This document shows, piece by piece, positions 48,106 through 61,438 of a stretch of 64,000 nt of DNA. The notes below the pieces were generated by a model. The model saw nothing but the letters and a program-made list of their open reading frames with translations. It did no database searches and was not told where the DNA came from. This DNA is from Paragyromitra xinjiangensis (lineage: Eukaryota; Ascomycota; Pezizomycetes; Pezizales; Discinaceae): contig JBCAMK010000001.1 in assembly GCA_038503065.1 (NCBI GenBank), positions 186,001 to 250,000 of the forward strand. Direction: 5' to 3'. The position numbers were made by a program, and so were the translations under genes. Position 1 is the first letter of the stretch. The number at the start of each line of letters is the position of its first letter.

Positions 48106-48202
48106 GGTTTTGTAGTGTAATGGCTAGCACCCGGGATTCTGATAGGAGCCAAACCCTGGCAACAATCTTCCCGTAATCTGGGTTCGACTCCCAGCAAGAC
48201 CT
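48106..48202 (+). tRNA. tRNA-Gln (CTG anticodon) with a 25-nt intron
   Basis: After removal of 25 nt (48143-48167) the sequence is identical, base for base, to the intronless tRNA-Gln at 440. The intron lies one base 3' of the anticodon (between positions 37 and 38), the canonical site cut by the tRNA splicing endonuclease. Acceptor stem, T arm and discriminator T48202 match the other copies. A T-run terminator follows. Confidence 0.96.
48143..48167 (+). other. tRNA-Gln intron
   Basis: 25-nt insertion beginning TAGGAGCC and ending ACAATC, between canonical positions 37 and 38. It contains CCCTGG and no obvious similarity to flanking DNA. Exact ends can slide by one base. Confidence 0.9.
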
Positions 48203-48205
48203 GAG

Positions 48206-48211
48206 TTTTTT
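48206..48211 (+). terminator. Pol III T-run terminator
   Basis: Six T residues, four bases after the tRNA discriminator. Confidence 0.75.
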
Positions 48212-49936
48212 ATTCTTCTTGTAGGCACATCTTCCAAACTAAAGATTCACCCTTCTTAATTTAAGTTGAGATGCTTTCGGGAATAAATTTTATTCTTTTT
48301 GAACTGCGAACAATGAACCCACCGCGTAACGTATCTAAACGCAAGACAACCCAATATACCCTCTACATATCCTGAAGAAGAAAAGACTTCTGTCATTGGC
48401 AATAGCTCAGGAACCGAGAGCTATTGTGTACACATTATGTCCCGCATATGCCTCGAAAATTTCTCTATAGACCCCGCAAGTTACAATCAGCTATTCGCTT
48501 GCACTTGACACACCCTACACAACCAAACCCCCACAATAAGAAAATACTCAGATCTGATGTTTTGGGAGAAAGCAAGATGAAGAAATTGAAATTCGTTCTT
48601 TCGTAGGGCCAAGACCAACTTATTGACATTTGGCCCACAAAATACCCCGCTAGCCACACTTCAAAACTCCCATCTCGTCTAGATTATTTTACCCTACACT
48701 ATCTTCAAGATTCTCTAGTAGAGGTATATGAACGACTTCATTATGGCTCCCGCATTCCCAAGCGGTTCAAGCATCACAAGTCATAGATATGCCGAAACTG
48801 GCTTTAGGCTCCCACTAGAATCTAGAGGTAGGTTGAGATTTGTCACCGAGGATTTTCTAACCCCTAACCTCCCTACTTCTTGTGGGGAGGAAGTATCGAC
48901 GAAAGGATACCCGCCCTCAGTATCCCTACAACCGGTAGAAAGCCCAAGGTATAGCCTCTAGAGGATATCTCTCTGATGCTAAAGCTTAGAGCCGCGAAGT
49001 CGCCTGAGGCGGCTTCCCAGTTGATAAAATTATATTCAAGACAAAACATTAAGACTAACCTTGAGGTACCAAGTTGGCGGAAACCCACGCTGCCGAAGCC
49101 CCTAGAGACGGATCCAGGAAACATCCTCGAGGTTGTGTCACACGGTTATTCGGAACGTTATTCGAAAACGATTGAAGGTAGTATGTTGATACCACCACCC
49201 ACCCTTATCAGGCTGCTGGATCTAGTGGAGAACGATAGGAGCTGACCTTCAATTTAGATCCAATGAGCTATGAGCGGCAGGAGGCTTCGATCATGCTGAA
49301 GGTAGTTGTGATAGTACTAGCTTCATTCTGGTCCATATATGCTATTGGGTGGATTATCTCTTGTGTAGAGGAGAGGTGGAGAGCCAGGCGTCAAATCACA
49401 CCTCCATGAAAGCTTGAAATGATAATATCCCAACTCTATAACGAGTGCAAATGCCAATGCCCTTGATGGAGGTGCTTATATAGCGGTGCCTCAGACAATG
49501 ATGATCAGTAGGTAAGCGTTGATATGAGACGGTAGCGACCCTGGATTTGTATCTATCTAACAAAAATTTGGACGATGATCTGCACCCTACCATCAGCAAC
49601 TGCTAAAGATCCTCGCCGAGCTTACCCCACAAAAATCGCATTTGGTAGGATGATTCTAGGATATAGGGAATACTTAGATTGTCATGCAGGACGCCAGGAG
49701 GCAGGAACTAAACCAACAAATATGCCACAGCAACCTTCCCGAAGAAAATACCACTAATTCAGCAGACGGAGAAACGAACGAATGAAGATCAAACTATTCT
49801 TTATGCTTTTTGCCACAAACTGGTATACCTAGCGCTCCAAATTCTCCCCAAAGTTCTCCAGATACACAACAAAAATCTCTGCAATCTAAGCCGCTTACTC
49901 TATTTCCACGCCCACCAGTCACCTTTCAACCCCTCA
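48212..49936. other. Gene-poor spacer
   Basis: Two moderately long plus-strand frames (48728-48961 and 48976-49245) lie close together in different frames and contain no recognisable domain; a decayed gene is possible but not supported. The right end is the 3' flank of the TFIIA gene. Confidence 0.35.
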
Positions 49937-50403
49937 TCACTCCGAGGGCGGTCTATGTGAATTACACGCCACAACCCTGAGTTTGCCGGGAACCAGTAAC
50001 TCCTCGACAAAATGCCTCTTATCTGTGAACCTAAGCTCAACATCCTCGAGGACAAATGTCCAGACCTCATCGCAATAACGGTAAGTGTCGACTCTGCCCT
50101 TCACAATAAATTATCTTATTAGTTAAGACCCAGGGTTAGGAGGCGGATACGAACCTTCATCGTAAGATGTGTCTTAACTTTCTCAGCGAGATGCTGCGCC
50201 ATGAATTTATCGAACTGTACCATGATAGCGTTCGCTAGTTGCGGTGTTATCTTCCCTGCAGCGATGAGCTTGTCGATAGAGTCCGCGAGGGCAAGGCCGA
50301 TACTACGGATATTCAACGTTAGCTCTTGGCGTGAGAATCTATGAGGGGAGAATAGGAACCTGGTTTGTCTGTAGAGGGTGTAGAATGTTGGTAGAGATGC
50401 CAT
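49937..50403 (-). CDS. TOA2: TFIIA small (gamma) subunit
   Basis: Three exons on the minus strand: 50403-50360, 50302-50155 and 50098-49937, giving 117 aa, in the family range of 106-122. TFIIA-gamma pairs with the large alpha/beta subunit and stabilises TBP on TATA DNA. The N-terminus (FYTLYRQTSIGLALADSIDK) and PQLANAIMVQFDKFM form the helical bundle. The C-terminal exon, TYRYCDEVWTFVLEDVELRF and onward, forms the beta-barrel that contacts TBP and DNA, with a short tail ending PPSE. Introns of 57 and 56 nt were placed by matching family sequence and carry GT-AG ends with branch-like CTAAC. The third exon is short and easily missed. The ATG at 50403 is chosen because it gives the conserved start; an upstream in-frame codon is not conserved. 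Confidence 0.95.
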
Positions 50404-53400
50404 GTTTTGTCGAGACGTCACGTGTGGTTTGGGTGAGGTTGCTTCGGAATATATGTAGTATTAAGCGGGACAGAGTTGAGAGTTGCTTCTAAAGGGTAAA
50501 ACAAGGATGGATGATGAGCCTCCAGCGACAGTGCAGTGTGCAACTAGCATTCTAAGATTTTGTTACTTTACATAAAAGCCTCCTAGAAACACATTTCTAT
50601 GCTTTAACGCTATACGGGCCCTTCGGCCCAAGCTTTTATTTACCCATTATAATTACATGTAGGCAACACGAGTGATAGTATATGATTTGAGACCCTTACC
50701 TGTAAAGCGTCTAATAAAGTATACATATGTATGGTTGAAATAAACATTCTGCATTTTACTTAGAACTTACAACTAGCGTGGGTATAAACCCCCCCTCCCC
50801 TCCAGCCCTTCTGCTGCCTTTTCCTCATTTACACCCAATCCGACCTCTACCAAGACTAGATCCGGGTACTCACTTTATTCCCGACAGACACGTCACAATC
50901 TCTATCATGCTTCTCGATCTCCCGTATCTCCATTAGGCTCAAGCAGCCCTTCCAAACATACCGTTCCATCACCTTGGGGACACGCTGTCCATGGCATGGC
51001 TTTCACAGAGATATGGAAGCCCTGTCGTCTACCTCGCGGCCAAATCTTACCTATCGACAGACCTCTCACATGCTGCACCTCGGCAGCCGAACCTCAAACT
51101 AGTCAGGTGATCTACACCTTCTTTCATTCGACCGCTCAGATCTGATCACGACAAACAACCTGACAAGTCGCAAGCTACCCGGCCACCCACCACCACACAT
51201 TTTTCCCGGATCTTCTTGCACAAAAAGCCCCACCCTATGGCCTACGAGAACAATCTTTCCCATTGCTGTTATCCAAATACAGGGGCCAAACCCGACTGGA
51301 AACTTGCTCTAGATTTTGAATGGGATGGCTTCATACTGTTAGCAAACACAAACACAAACACAGCGCGGGTGTTTACCGTTCTCAAAAAACATTTCTTCAG
51401 TAACGGCATATACCCAATACGCACAGGGAATATCGTGTGATATACCCCAAATTAACTAACTGCATGCACCCGCCTTTTCGATGACCTACTAATCATGGCT
51501 ATTAGTCTGAGTAATTTCGTTCATAAAACACTGTTGGGAAATTTATATAAACGAGATCTAGTTCTACAGTTTCAGTGACTTAATCACTATTAAGTAATCG
51601 CACTCGATATTAGCAATCACACTAGAGAGTCACCGCCTCTGCAGGGGATCCTCCCCGCGACTAAAATGTATGCATTGCTTGGAAGATAGCTAGTGGGTGC
51701 CATTTTCTTCCTATTTATCCCAAATATATCAATTGATGTGATTTCCTAATTTACAGCTATGGAGGCAGACTAAGTATTTGTATAACACGTTAGCTACGAT
51801 GAATATCTCTCTTCTGTTTACATTCCCAATTTCAGGCTTTCTGGCTGCCTGATTATGATACCTCAAAACAATTTATCCTCTAAGTTTAAAAACACGATAA
51901 ACCTAATACCAGGTCAAGAGCGGTTAGGTCAAAGTAGATACTACAACATACCTTCCTTTGATTTGTGGTCTTGCTTCCTTCAGTTGAACGCAACAACCTA
52001 AGAAATTCCTCGGTGCTGGATATGACTTTTGTCACCACGAGGTCTCGTATAACCATGTTGCGCGAGCAATTATTGCTATTAAGTCTTTCGTTTTATAATT
52101 GCCGTCAAACATCACAAGACTATAATGGCCCAACCATAGGTGTATAACATACATGATGCACCTAAACTTAACAGGCCCTCTGTTGGTTCCATGGAATCGA
52201 ATACAAAGCATTTTTAGCTGATCCCATCAGGAAATCAACTTAGTAGATTTACTTTTAACGAACGAGGTGAAAGCGGTAAAAGCGGCGATTATAGGGGAAC
52301 CAAGTACAGAGACTATGCACTCGATAATCTTCAGTTGCGCAACCCACTCGTATCCATCAGAGTGTTGTACAACTAAATGACATATCCACGCTGGCCGTCC
52401 ATGGTAAGGTCAGAGAAATCGAATACTATAGTTATTCAGATGCCCCAGACATACTCGAGCCCAAATCAAATCCAGCTACTTCTCCTCATCCAATAGATAC
52501 ACCTTAAATCAATAATTTGCTATGTGTCTAACGAAAGTATACTTGTCACAAGCCAAGTAACACTTCTTACTAAACTTGAAGCATTAATACCCTCGGTTTT
52601 AGCTAAATCTACGATACCAAGTCCCGTACCGCTTCTCAGAATCCCTTCCCCTTTTGAAACTCCAACCCAAATCCGGGAGGCTCATCGGGTTCCCTACCAT
52701 ACCTTAATTTTGTAAGAGGAAAATAGCAAATCGTGGTGGCCCCTCCAGACGCTATCCGTTCTAGGCCACTATTTTGATTCTGCTAGGTAAAACCTCAATT
52801 CGTAAAAGGCCCTATGGTTATATAGATGTATTGATTTGATCTCAAGATAAGAGATTTGTAGGTTCATTGCGGAATTACTTCGTAGTTCTAATGTGAGCTA
52901 TTTCCACGACCACACTTAAGTGAGAAGTTATAACGGTGGACTGATATGTGCTTTGCCCCCAGTAAACCTTATCGGGCCCAATACAAATAGGATCGACCCG
53001 CTATACAAGGATTCCTATCTCTCCACTCGTTAAATTTAGTATACTCGATAGACTATCAGCTTCTGTAGACGGTGTGCTGATCCTATATCGTTCTTCGGAA
53101 TCAAGGTCCCCGCATTGTGGAGCTAAAAAAGATAATTGATCCAAGGAGAAAGGCATACTGTTTGCCATAGCCTGGTACAGGATTTGGCAGTTTCGACCTC
53201 TTAGAACTTTAGTGTGGGTGTTGAGAAACGGTTGTGGTTAAGTTCTAGAAACACTATGAGCATCTATAAAGGGAGATGTGATGTGATTTATGGCCACCTG
53301 ATATCAGTAGCGAGATCTCAAGAGCTTCCTGGAACAAATCCTGAAAATTAGCTTAGAAGAGAAAACGCCCCACCTCCCACTAACAAAAGCAACTATCTCG

Positions 53401-56400
53401 GGTTTCCCAGCATCGGTCGGCACAGAATCCGAGAGCACGAGATGTCATTGCGAAAAAGCATCATAATCCAAATTTATTACTACATGAGCTCGCATTACTT
53501 ATCTAAAGCCCACGGAAAAGCGGTATCCTTGCCGTAGAAAGTGTCAGAATTGTCCAATGCCTGTTACAGGAGCTGCATTTCGATTCACGAGTGGGAAATG
53601 AAGTGTCATGGGCAGATCATCAGTCTCGTATTATCTAATCGCTACTTTAGATTCGACCACGCTACTATTTTTACCAACTCACCTGCCTGTCTCGGCACTA
53701 CCCCTGTCACAACGTGGTAATAATTTTGCGAGAAGACCCACACTGTTAGGATTACTACCGATCCTAGATCCGGAATTTTAAACTCTTTTCAAACTTCGAA
53801 GCGACTGGTAAAGCTATACAAAAGGGGCGTACTTTAGGTAGAACTTGGGGGATAGTCCTCCAACCAATCGAATACACATACTAAAGGAGATCTTCTAAAA
53901 ATAACGATCGTCAGCTACTGTAGAAACTTGGGCAAGGGCTTTATCCTAAGTCTCTCTAATTGGTCAAAGGATCCGCATTTTTCGGTATCAACAAGTTTCT
54001 GGTTGGCTGAAATTGCCTAGCATCCTAACGTCCAGCCGGTCGATCTTCCCAAGCTTCAACAGTAATTTTGTTTCCTAGAGCTTGGGAAGATTCAAACGAT
54101 TAGGGCTGACAATAGTGACATAGTCCTGATCCCACCGACATCATATTGCCCGGCGATGACAACGAATTTATCCTAGTTTAGCTCGCTAGGTTCTGGTAAA
54201 ACTCATCACTCTACATCGAGCACGCACTCGAGGATCGAGCGAATGGTTTTATGATCTCTCCGTCTTGTGAGCAGTACGATTACCGACACGTCAAGAATCA
54301 TGGGGCCGAGCTTGCTTTAGTATATTCCGGAGAATTTCTTTCGAATGACACTTTTGGTGTGGGCAGGAGCTTAGAGGTATCATTTCAGAAAGTGATTCCA
54401 AGTGTCTGTTCGCCTAAGGGGCCCTGGCAAGCCTCTACATGCTTGGTGCGGCTTGCGCCCTTCCGGAGTTTATCGCCTTATTTTTCTAATACCTCTAAAA
54501 TCCTAGCTCGGGGAATCTTCGCACCATAATCATTCACTCGCAACAACGCATAAACTTAGGCATCCCAATCGCATTAGTTAATCTAGATTTTCTCTTGTCA
54601 TTCTTAAACGACCCTGCTATATACCCCGGGAACCTCATAGCCCTCCCGAGAATGATATTTAATCTATCATTTAAAAGCACCCACTTTAGTGGAATGTGCT
54701 ATATGCCATAGGGCTGATCTGCTTCCATCCTTTGGAATTATCAGCAACGCCAATAGGACCCAATTAACGGGTGTCAAAGAATAGCGTTGCTTGATGCGAG
54801 ATGCTCGGCTCCCCCCTCTGTTTGAGCGTGATACTTAGTCGGCGGGCTTTTGAACTCGGATCAACGGAGGGCGGCTGCGTTGGTGCCCAGAGATGTATCC
54901 ATCCAAGACCTACAGCTAAGTACATGAAAACGTGCTTGTACGCGCGCGGCGCAGGCTTGCGGGCGGGCATAAGATGCCATACCGTCAGGAGCTCCGAGGG
55001 GTCTCTTATTTTCCCCGATAGTTAGGAATAGAGGGTCTGGTTCCTCCTCATGATCGTCATAAACCCATCTCCTGATATCCTGATATCGTTCCGCGGTTCA
55101 TAATCAACTCTTGATGTCGTTTCGTTTCGCCTCTTGAGATCCCGTGCGCGTGGCCCAGCGATCACCCACACGGACAATTCACCCGGTCCGTGGAGCTCTG
55201 CCCGCATAGAAATACCTTGCAGGCGCAATTGGAAATAAACCCCCTTGTTTCCTTCTCGTGCTTTCGTGATTATGTTCTGCACCCCGATCCCCAGTCCTAT
55301 CAACAGTGGTAGGGTTTCTGCTGGCCAGGGTTTCGGGTATACGGCAAGTAAAATTTCCGAACAAGGAAATGTTTTTGCGCATGTGTAACTCTTCCTCGGA
55401 ACTCCTGTGTTGTCGACTATTTTTAGGAGTTATTGGCGACCAGACCTCATGCTGTCTAGAGCACTCAACTTGGCTCAAGGAGGTGAAAAGAGAAAGCTGA
55501 AACAACAGAGAAAGAAAAAAAAAACGATTTTTTCCCGTTAGCCCTTGCGTTTAACTTTTCGATAATCTTACGGTAGATAAGGTTAGGCTTTACGATTTTA
55601 CCCCTGAGGTTAGGCTTGAATGCAGGTGAACCTCAGCTGAATGTCTCATGACGAAACGAGATAAATGATGCCCCTGCAAGGCTTCAAGTTGTGCTTCTTT
55701 GAGGAATAGGGGTTTTCTCATCAAGATCGCAAATGTGCCCGATTGGACTGCTTCTGGTGTGCTAATTAGATGTTAAAAAAGTAAAGGGAGAATGTTCTGG
55801 GCAACTTTCCAAGGGAAAGGAGGTGGAGGTGGCGAATACTCTAGTGCTCAAATGCTTCAAATACCACGGTCTTGACGTCGCTAAAACCATGGGGATTCGA
55901 ATATTTCCATTCATACTAGTTGTATTGTATTGCTACTTTATGTAAAGTACCTAATATACAACTCGCTAGGAGCCACTGCAAGTATCTTTTATATCCCTGG
56001 CTGTCGCGGTGTATAAAGAGTCACCAGCCGGTTGAAGAATGCTACCTGCCTCAAAGTATCTGGGCGCGAGCGTGATACAGCCGCACCATGAATGTCAAGA
56101 AAGCCCTCGTCTTTCAGACCAATTGGAATCCTCTGCTTAAACATGTACTCGTACTTACTTGTTTGCCCCTTTTCATCCCACGGGTGCACAGGGTATTGCT
56201 TTTTTCCGCTTAGCAGAGCAGGCCACAGACCTGCTTTACCGAGACCGATTGCTGTGTGGCGAAATCCCCATTCGATACGCCTGCTACTATTTTACAGGCA
56301 ACGTCCTTGAATGCAGTATTTTTGTGTGGTGAGCCACAGCAAATTTCCTGGATCCTTTGCACTCCAAAGTGCAGAACGTATTTGTAGATGATGGATGTTG

Positions 56401-57412
56401 GCGACAAAAGTGGCGATTTCCGGCACTGCGTGCAGCTGGGAAACTTTTTCAGAAATCGTACTTTTTCTGCTAGTGTCTCAAAGGCCAACCAACGAATAAG
56501 ACACTGTGTTGCCCCCTGTCTCCACATGCTTGTTTCTGTCTCACATACCCACAGCGGATCGGTACTGCAGTGTCGTACCTTTTTGGGCACACACGCCACG
56601 CGCGTTTGGCTAGGCGTCTCGGTTGGCCTGCAGGGACCTGGACTCTAATTGGGACTTCTAGGCAGAACTCTAGTTGGCCCGTCTTCTACATGACGGACTA
56701 CGAGCTCGCTAGGCAACCTCCAAGCGTGGGGAAAATTGGAGCGTAACTCTTGAGCGTGGTGAAGCTGGAAAACTATACTTCTTTCATTTTCTCATAACTT
56801 TCATAACCAAAAAGAAAAAAACCAGATCCTTTGGACTAACGAGGACGGATTATCCCGAAGAAACGGTTCAACCGTAGCTGAGTACTAATACTTCTTGCTA
56901 AGTATCGCATCACCCGCGTGGTACATAAGGCATAACAAACGGGGGGGGAATGACCCTAAAATCACTGTAAATCATGAGGATTTGGCAACAGAATCTGATT
57001 CCAAATATTATATTCTCTGAGCTGGCATTGATCGGGACCCATTCTGACCGAAATTTACCGAATTAAAAACTGATTCTCGGAGACACTTCTTGCCGTCCTT
57101 ACTTGGCTTGCAACCAGAAAAAGGTTAGCGCATCTGTCCAATAGGTCGAAATCCATGCGAGACTTTGGGCAACGCCCCATCACAACGCCAACAACAGCGT
57201 TTCCCTGGGCCGTCTCGTATCGTTTCTAGCGAGATCATGATGACGAAGATTGCTCGGTTCGAAGACAAGACTTTTTTTGTCTACGGGAATCATAGCGGGG
57301 TGAGATATCCATTTTGGTGGTGGGGCCTCCGAATGTAGGGTGAATGTTCTTTGTATGGATGTTTGACGCATAGGGTGGCAAGGAGTGGTGTGGTTCCTGA
57401 GGGTCTGGTGCG
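50404..57412. other. Seven-kilobase gene-free stretch
   Basis: The longest gap in the window. No frame has recognisable domains, no tRNA is seen, and no long direct or inverted repeat is obvious by eye. Composition is uneven: 51.4-54.8 kb is A/T-rich, 54.8-57 kb richer in G/C. Decayed transposons could be present but cannot be recognised without comparison. Confidence 0.4.
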
Positions 57413-58607
57413 TTGACGGAATATTGTATGTGCTTCTGTTTGTCTCTCTTTTTCTCTCGCGCCCTTGGCCTGTCGCCCATTTTCTGGGGCGTCTGCTACA
57501 GAAGTGACAAACCAGAACAACCTGCGGCTGTTTGTCTCCATCACTTGTTCTCCTCTTTCTCCCTTTTTTTGCTTCCTTGCCCCCTTTGTCAATTCGTCCT
57601 GCGCCCTCACTCGTTCGGGTGCCCCCGTTTTTCTAGCTGTGTGTACCCGTTGATCCTTACCTCCCATTACCCCTGCTTCCTTCTAACAAAAGGAAAAAAA
57701 TAGTAGGCTAAAATAATAACTCCTGCTGTTGGGCTTCTGTACCGTTTTTCATATTATCCCACAACGCCCCCCCTTCTCTCTCTTCCAACCTTCGTTTTCC
57801 CACGTCCACTTCCTTCGTTATTTTTGTGCAGAACAGCCGGACTTTCCTCAAGGGTTTCCTAGAAACCCGGGAATTCCCATCACGGCTTTGATTTGGTTGT
57901 GCGTTGTCTATCGGTATGTACCACTCAGCTGCTTCAGCTCCTGTTGCGTTATATTGGGATTTTTTTCGTCCTCAATCAGCTGCTGTTCTTCCAACGAGCT
58001 GTACAAGTGTTTCCAGAGCATTTGTGTCAACTGACAAAAATCGAACCATTTTTTTGCTTACCAATGTCGGCAGTTTCTAAATCTCCATCTTCGTAGGAGT
58101 AGTCGTTCATTCATCCATTCTTTCGCCCACCAACTGCCAATTATTCTTCCCACCAACTACTAGCCATTGAAATTCAGAGTTGAGCAGATCTCGACAATAC
58201 TATCTTTAAAGCCGCTCCCCAACGGCAATACCACTCACATTCAATCTATCCGACTCCATTCGGGTCGATTCGAGACCTCTTTGTGCATTCTAGTGTTTGC
58301 GTTTTAAGCCAAAGGCCATCCCAAGGAAGTGGTTCCTGGCAGGGTTTTTGTCGCACATCGAAAACAAAGAAGTATCTGTCGCAGCCTTTTTAAACCTTTC
58401 TAGACGCCTAAAGCCCTAACCGAATATCTGGATTAACGATTCTCAGCAATATCTTCCTGGTCGTATTTATTTTAGTCTCTCTTTAATTGTATTTGATCCA
58501 CGCCGAAGTCTGAGGGATTCGCATTCGCTTCTTTTCTATCAGTTTCTGGATCGGAATAACCATATCAACATCAAGCTCAAGAAGGAACTACCTTCAAAGT
58601 AATCAAA
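57413..58607 (+). promoter_or_regulatory. Long pyrimidine-rich upstream region of chitin synthase gene
   Basis: From about 57420 to 57860 and in patches to 58200 the plus strand is C/T-rich, suggesting a long leader. An 11-codon upstream frame (58064-58096, including stop) would be translated first if transcription starts upstream of it. Transcription start not determinable here. Confidence 0.45.
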
Positions 58608-61438
58608 ATGACGGTCGAAATATTGGGAGAGCCATGGAAGGTCTCAGAGGTGAATATATTTTTAAACTCTTCTCGTTGACTAGTATTAATGAATATCATA
58701 GATCGTATATACCTCAATTATGGGGTTGGTGATGTGCGCAGCACTACTAGAATGGTTTTTGTGGCTGGTAAAAATTCCTCTTGATAAATTACCCTATTGG
58801 ATAAGAATACTGATTTCCTGGCAGGCTGCGTTTCTGTACTGTTTGGTAAAAGTATTCCAGAAAGCTGATGCATGGCACATTCGGGTACTTGCGCTGTTCA
58901 TGATGATTATTTTCACTGCTTTACGGTAAGCTTTGTCTGGAAGATATTTGGTTTTGGGACTAACAATTATACTTTTATGTAGTTGTATCTTTTTGCCAAT
59001 CATGATCGTTACTCTTCCACTCCCTTCCCAAATCACAAAGCACTTTCCGCAGGTGTGGGTTGGTTTTCTCCAATGGTTCGCTTTCTGGTCTTTCTCGGCG
59101 CTTTTGACGATCCCTTGGTTGTTCTGCGTCTATCAACTCGTCACCAACAGTCTCGGAAAGCATAGACGCATCAAGTCTGTACTCGATGAAAGCAGCGCAC
59201 CAAAAGTCGTTATTGTCATGCCTTGTTATAAGGAAATTCCCGAGGTTCTGCAGACAGCTATCGATTCAATTGTTGACGGCGACTATCCTCCATCTTGTCT
59301 CCATATCTTCCTTTCCTTTGATGGTGCAGATGAAGATGAGTTGTATTTGAAGACGATCGAAGGTCTCGGAGTGCCTCTGTCGCTTGATAGTTATCCTGCT
59401 AGTTTGGACGTCACTTACCGTGGAACCCGCATCACTGTGTCAAGATTTCCCCATGGAGGAAAGCGCCATTGTCAGAAGAGAACTTTCAAACTCATCGACA
59501 AGATCTACACTGAATACCTCAAGCGAAATGACAACTTGTTCATTCTTTTCATCGACTCCGACTGTATTCTTGATAAAGTTTGCATCCAGAACTTCGTTTA
59601 CGAAATGGTAAGATTTTTCTTGCCTGCTGCCGATTTCTAACTTTGGCCATTTAGCCTCACTTGAATAGCGTTCATTCGGTTTAAATGAAGTTGCTGACTT
59701 TTCTGTGCCACAGGAACTTAAACCAGGTAGTAAGCAGAACATGTTGGCAATGACTGGTGTTATCACTTCAACCGCCGAAAATCAAACCTTGATTACTTTG
59801 CTTCAAGATCTCGAGTATATTCATGGTCAACTTTTCGAGCGATCCGTCGAATCAGCGTGCGGTTCCGTTACCTGTCTCCCTGGTGCCCTCACCATTCTTC
59901 GGTTCTCTGCTTTCCGAAAGATGGCCAAGTATTACTTCGCTGATAAAGCCGAGCAATGCGACGATCTCTTCGACTACGGGAAATGTCATTTGGGCGAGGA
60001 TAGATGGCTTACCCATCTTTTCATGATTGGTGCAAAGGAAAGATACCAGATTCAAATGTGCACGGGAGCTTTCTGTAAAACCGAGGCCGTTACATCTTAT
60101 AGGAGTTTGTTGAAGCAGCGACGCAGATGGTTCTTGGGGTTTATCACCAACGAAGTCTGCATGTTGACTGATGTCCGTCTTTGGAGGAGGTACCCGATTC
60201 TCTGCATTATTCGTTTCATGCAGAACACCATTCGTACTACCGGTCTTTTGTTCTTCATCTTGGTTCTTTCGCTCATCACCACTACGCAAAAAATTAATCA
60301 GCTGCCTGTCGGGTTCATTGCTGTATCTCTCGGTCTCAATTGGGCTCTTATGTTCTACTTTGGTCTTCGTCTGAAGCGTTTTAAGGCATGGCTTTACCCT
60401 CTTATGTTCTTGATCAATCCGTTCTTCAATTGGGTATACATGATCTATGGAATCTTCACTGCCGGTCAAAGAACTTGGGGAGGACCTCGTGCCGACGCAG
60501 GAGCTGCTGATCCCGACAAGACACCTCAACAAGTTATCGCTGAAGCAGAAGCTAAGGGTGACGATCTTGAGGTTATCCCTGAGACTTTCCGTCCTGCAAT
60601 CGAGGCAAATAAGGACGCGCAAGGCCTTCGACAACGTGTACCTATTCAGCCCGACGACGGTATTGAAGGCAGGTTTACGGCTTCTGAGAGACTCCCTGGC
60701 GGTTACTATAACTACGAGAACGCTTCTATGGGCACTCTTCCGGATATGGTCCCGCGAAATCCTAATGCTCCTCATATTCCTCTCCATCCTCGCGCTTCTT
60801 TCGATAGTTTCGTTTCCGGTACCAGTACTTCTGCTGGTAATTCTGTCTACATGCCGCGTCGTGTCGAGAGTATCATGGGTGAAGAGGATCGCCGAAAGTA
60901 TCTCGTCGCTCAAGCCAATCAACGTGAGGCTGGTGGTGCATACATGGTAGAACCACGGAGGGACCATATGGAGATATCGGATAAGGAGATCTACGGCTAT
61001 AAGAACGCTGTAAACGAATCTACAGAGTCGATCGATTCGGTTGGTAGCAGCTACGGGTATCACACTCGAAATCCCAGCTACAATAATAGCAACAACTACA
61101 GCCAGCCTGTAAGTCGAGCTGCGTCTCCTAGTAATGGGCCCGTTTCAAATGCTCCGGCAAGCCCCACCGCCGAGCACTTGGCCATTCCTGAGCCAGTACA
61201 CCGGTCCTCATCGAGCAATAACAACCAACACGCACGGGGACTGAGCGCAGCAAGAAGTCCACTGGCCAGACTGAGCTTGGTTAGGACTGCTGGAAGCGAG
61301 GGCGCAGATCAAGAAGAGCATGAGATGACGCCTACCACGCCTGGCCCCACTCAGGGAAATTCCTCTGAGGAGGAAGACAGAGAAGGGCGGTCAAAAGAGA
61401 GGAAGAAGTTGACTAAGAAACAGAACCGACAGTCATGA
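58608..61438 (+). CDS. Chitin synthase, class VI-like (ChsD group)
   Basis: Four exons: 58608-58649, 58702-58925, 58983-59607 and 59714-61438, giving 871 aa. It polymerises N-acetylglucosamine from UDP-GlcNAc into chitin at the plasma membrane. Four or so N-terminal membrane segments (about 15-150) precede the GT2 domain: VVIVMPCYKEIPEVL, then DSDC (D280, D282), the acceptor region GEDRWLTHLF and the product-binding QRRRW (Q432-W436). Three more membrane segments follow (about 455-560). The last 300 residues are polar, rich in Ser, Pro, Asn and Glu, and probably cytosolic. There is no myosin motor, unlike classes V and VII, and the pattern HGQLFERSVES plus CLPGALTILRF fits the class VI group. 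The 14-codon first exon ends at GAG|GTGAAT and is supported by continuous frame. Confidence 0.88.

Noticed and set aside
48728..49245. Two neighbouring plus-strand frames possibly forming one gene
   Set aside because: They are in different frames and I could find no convincing donor-acceptor pair or known motif.
50404..57412. Search for transposons, CRISPR arrays or a biosynthetic cluster
   Set aside because: No terminal repeats, transposase or reverse-transcriptase motifs, spaced direct repeats or synthase domains are visible; CRISPR is not expected in a nuclear fungal genome.
59852..61063. 403-codon open frame on the minus strand
   Set aside because: It lies wholly antisense to the catalytic exon of chitin synthase, has no domain marks, and comes from codon bias of the real gene.
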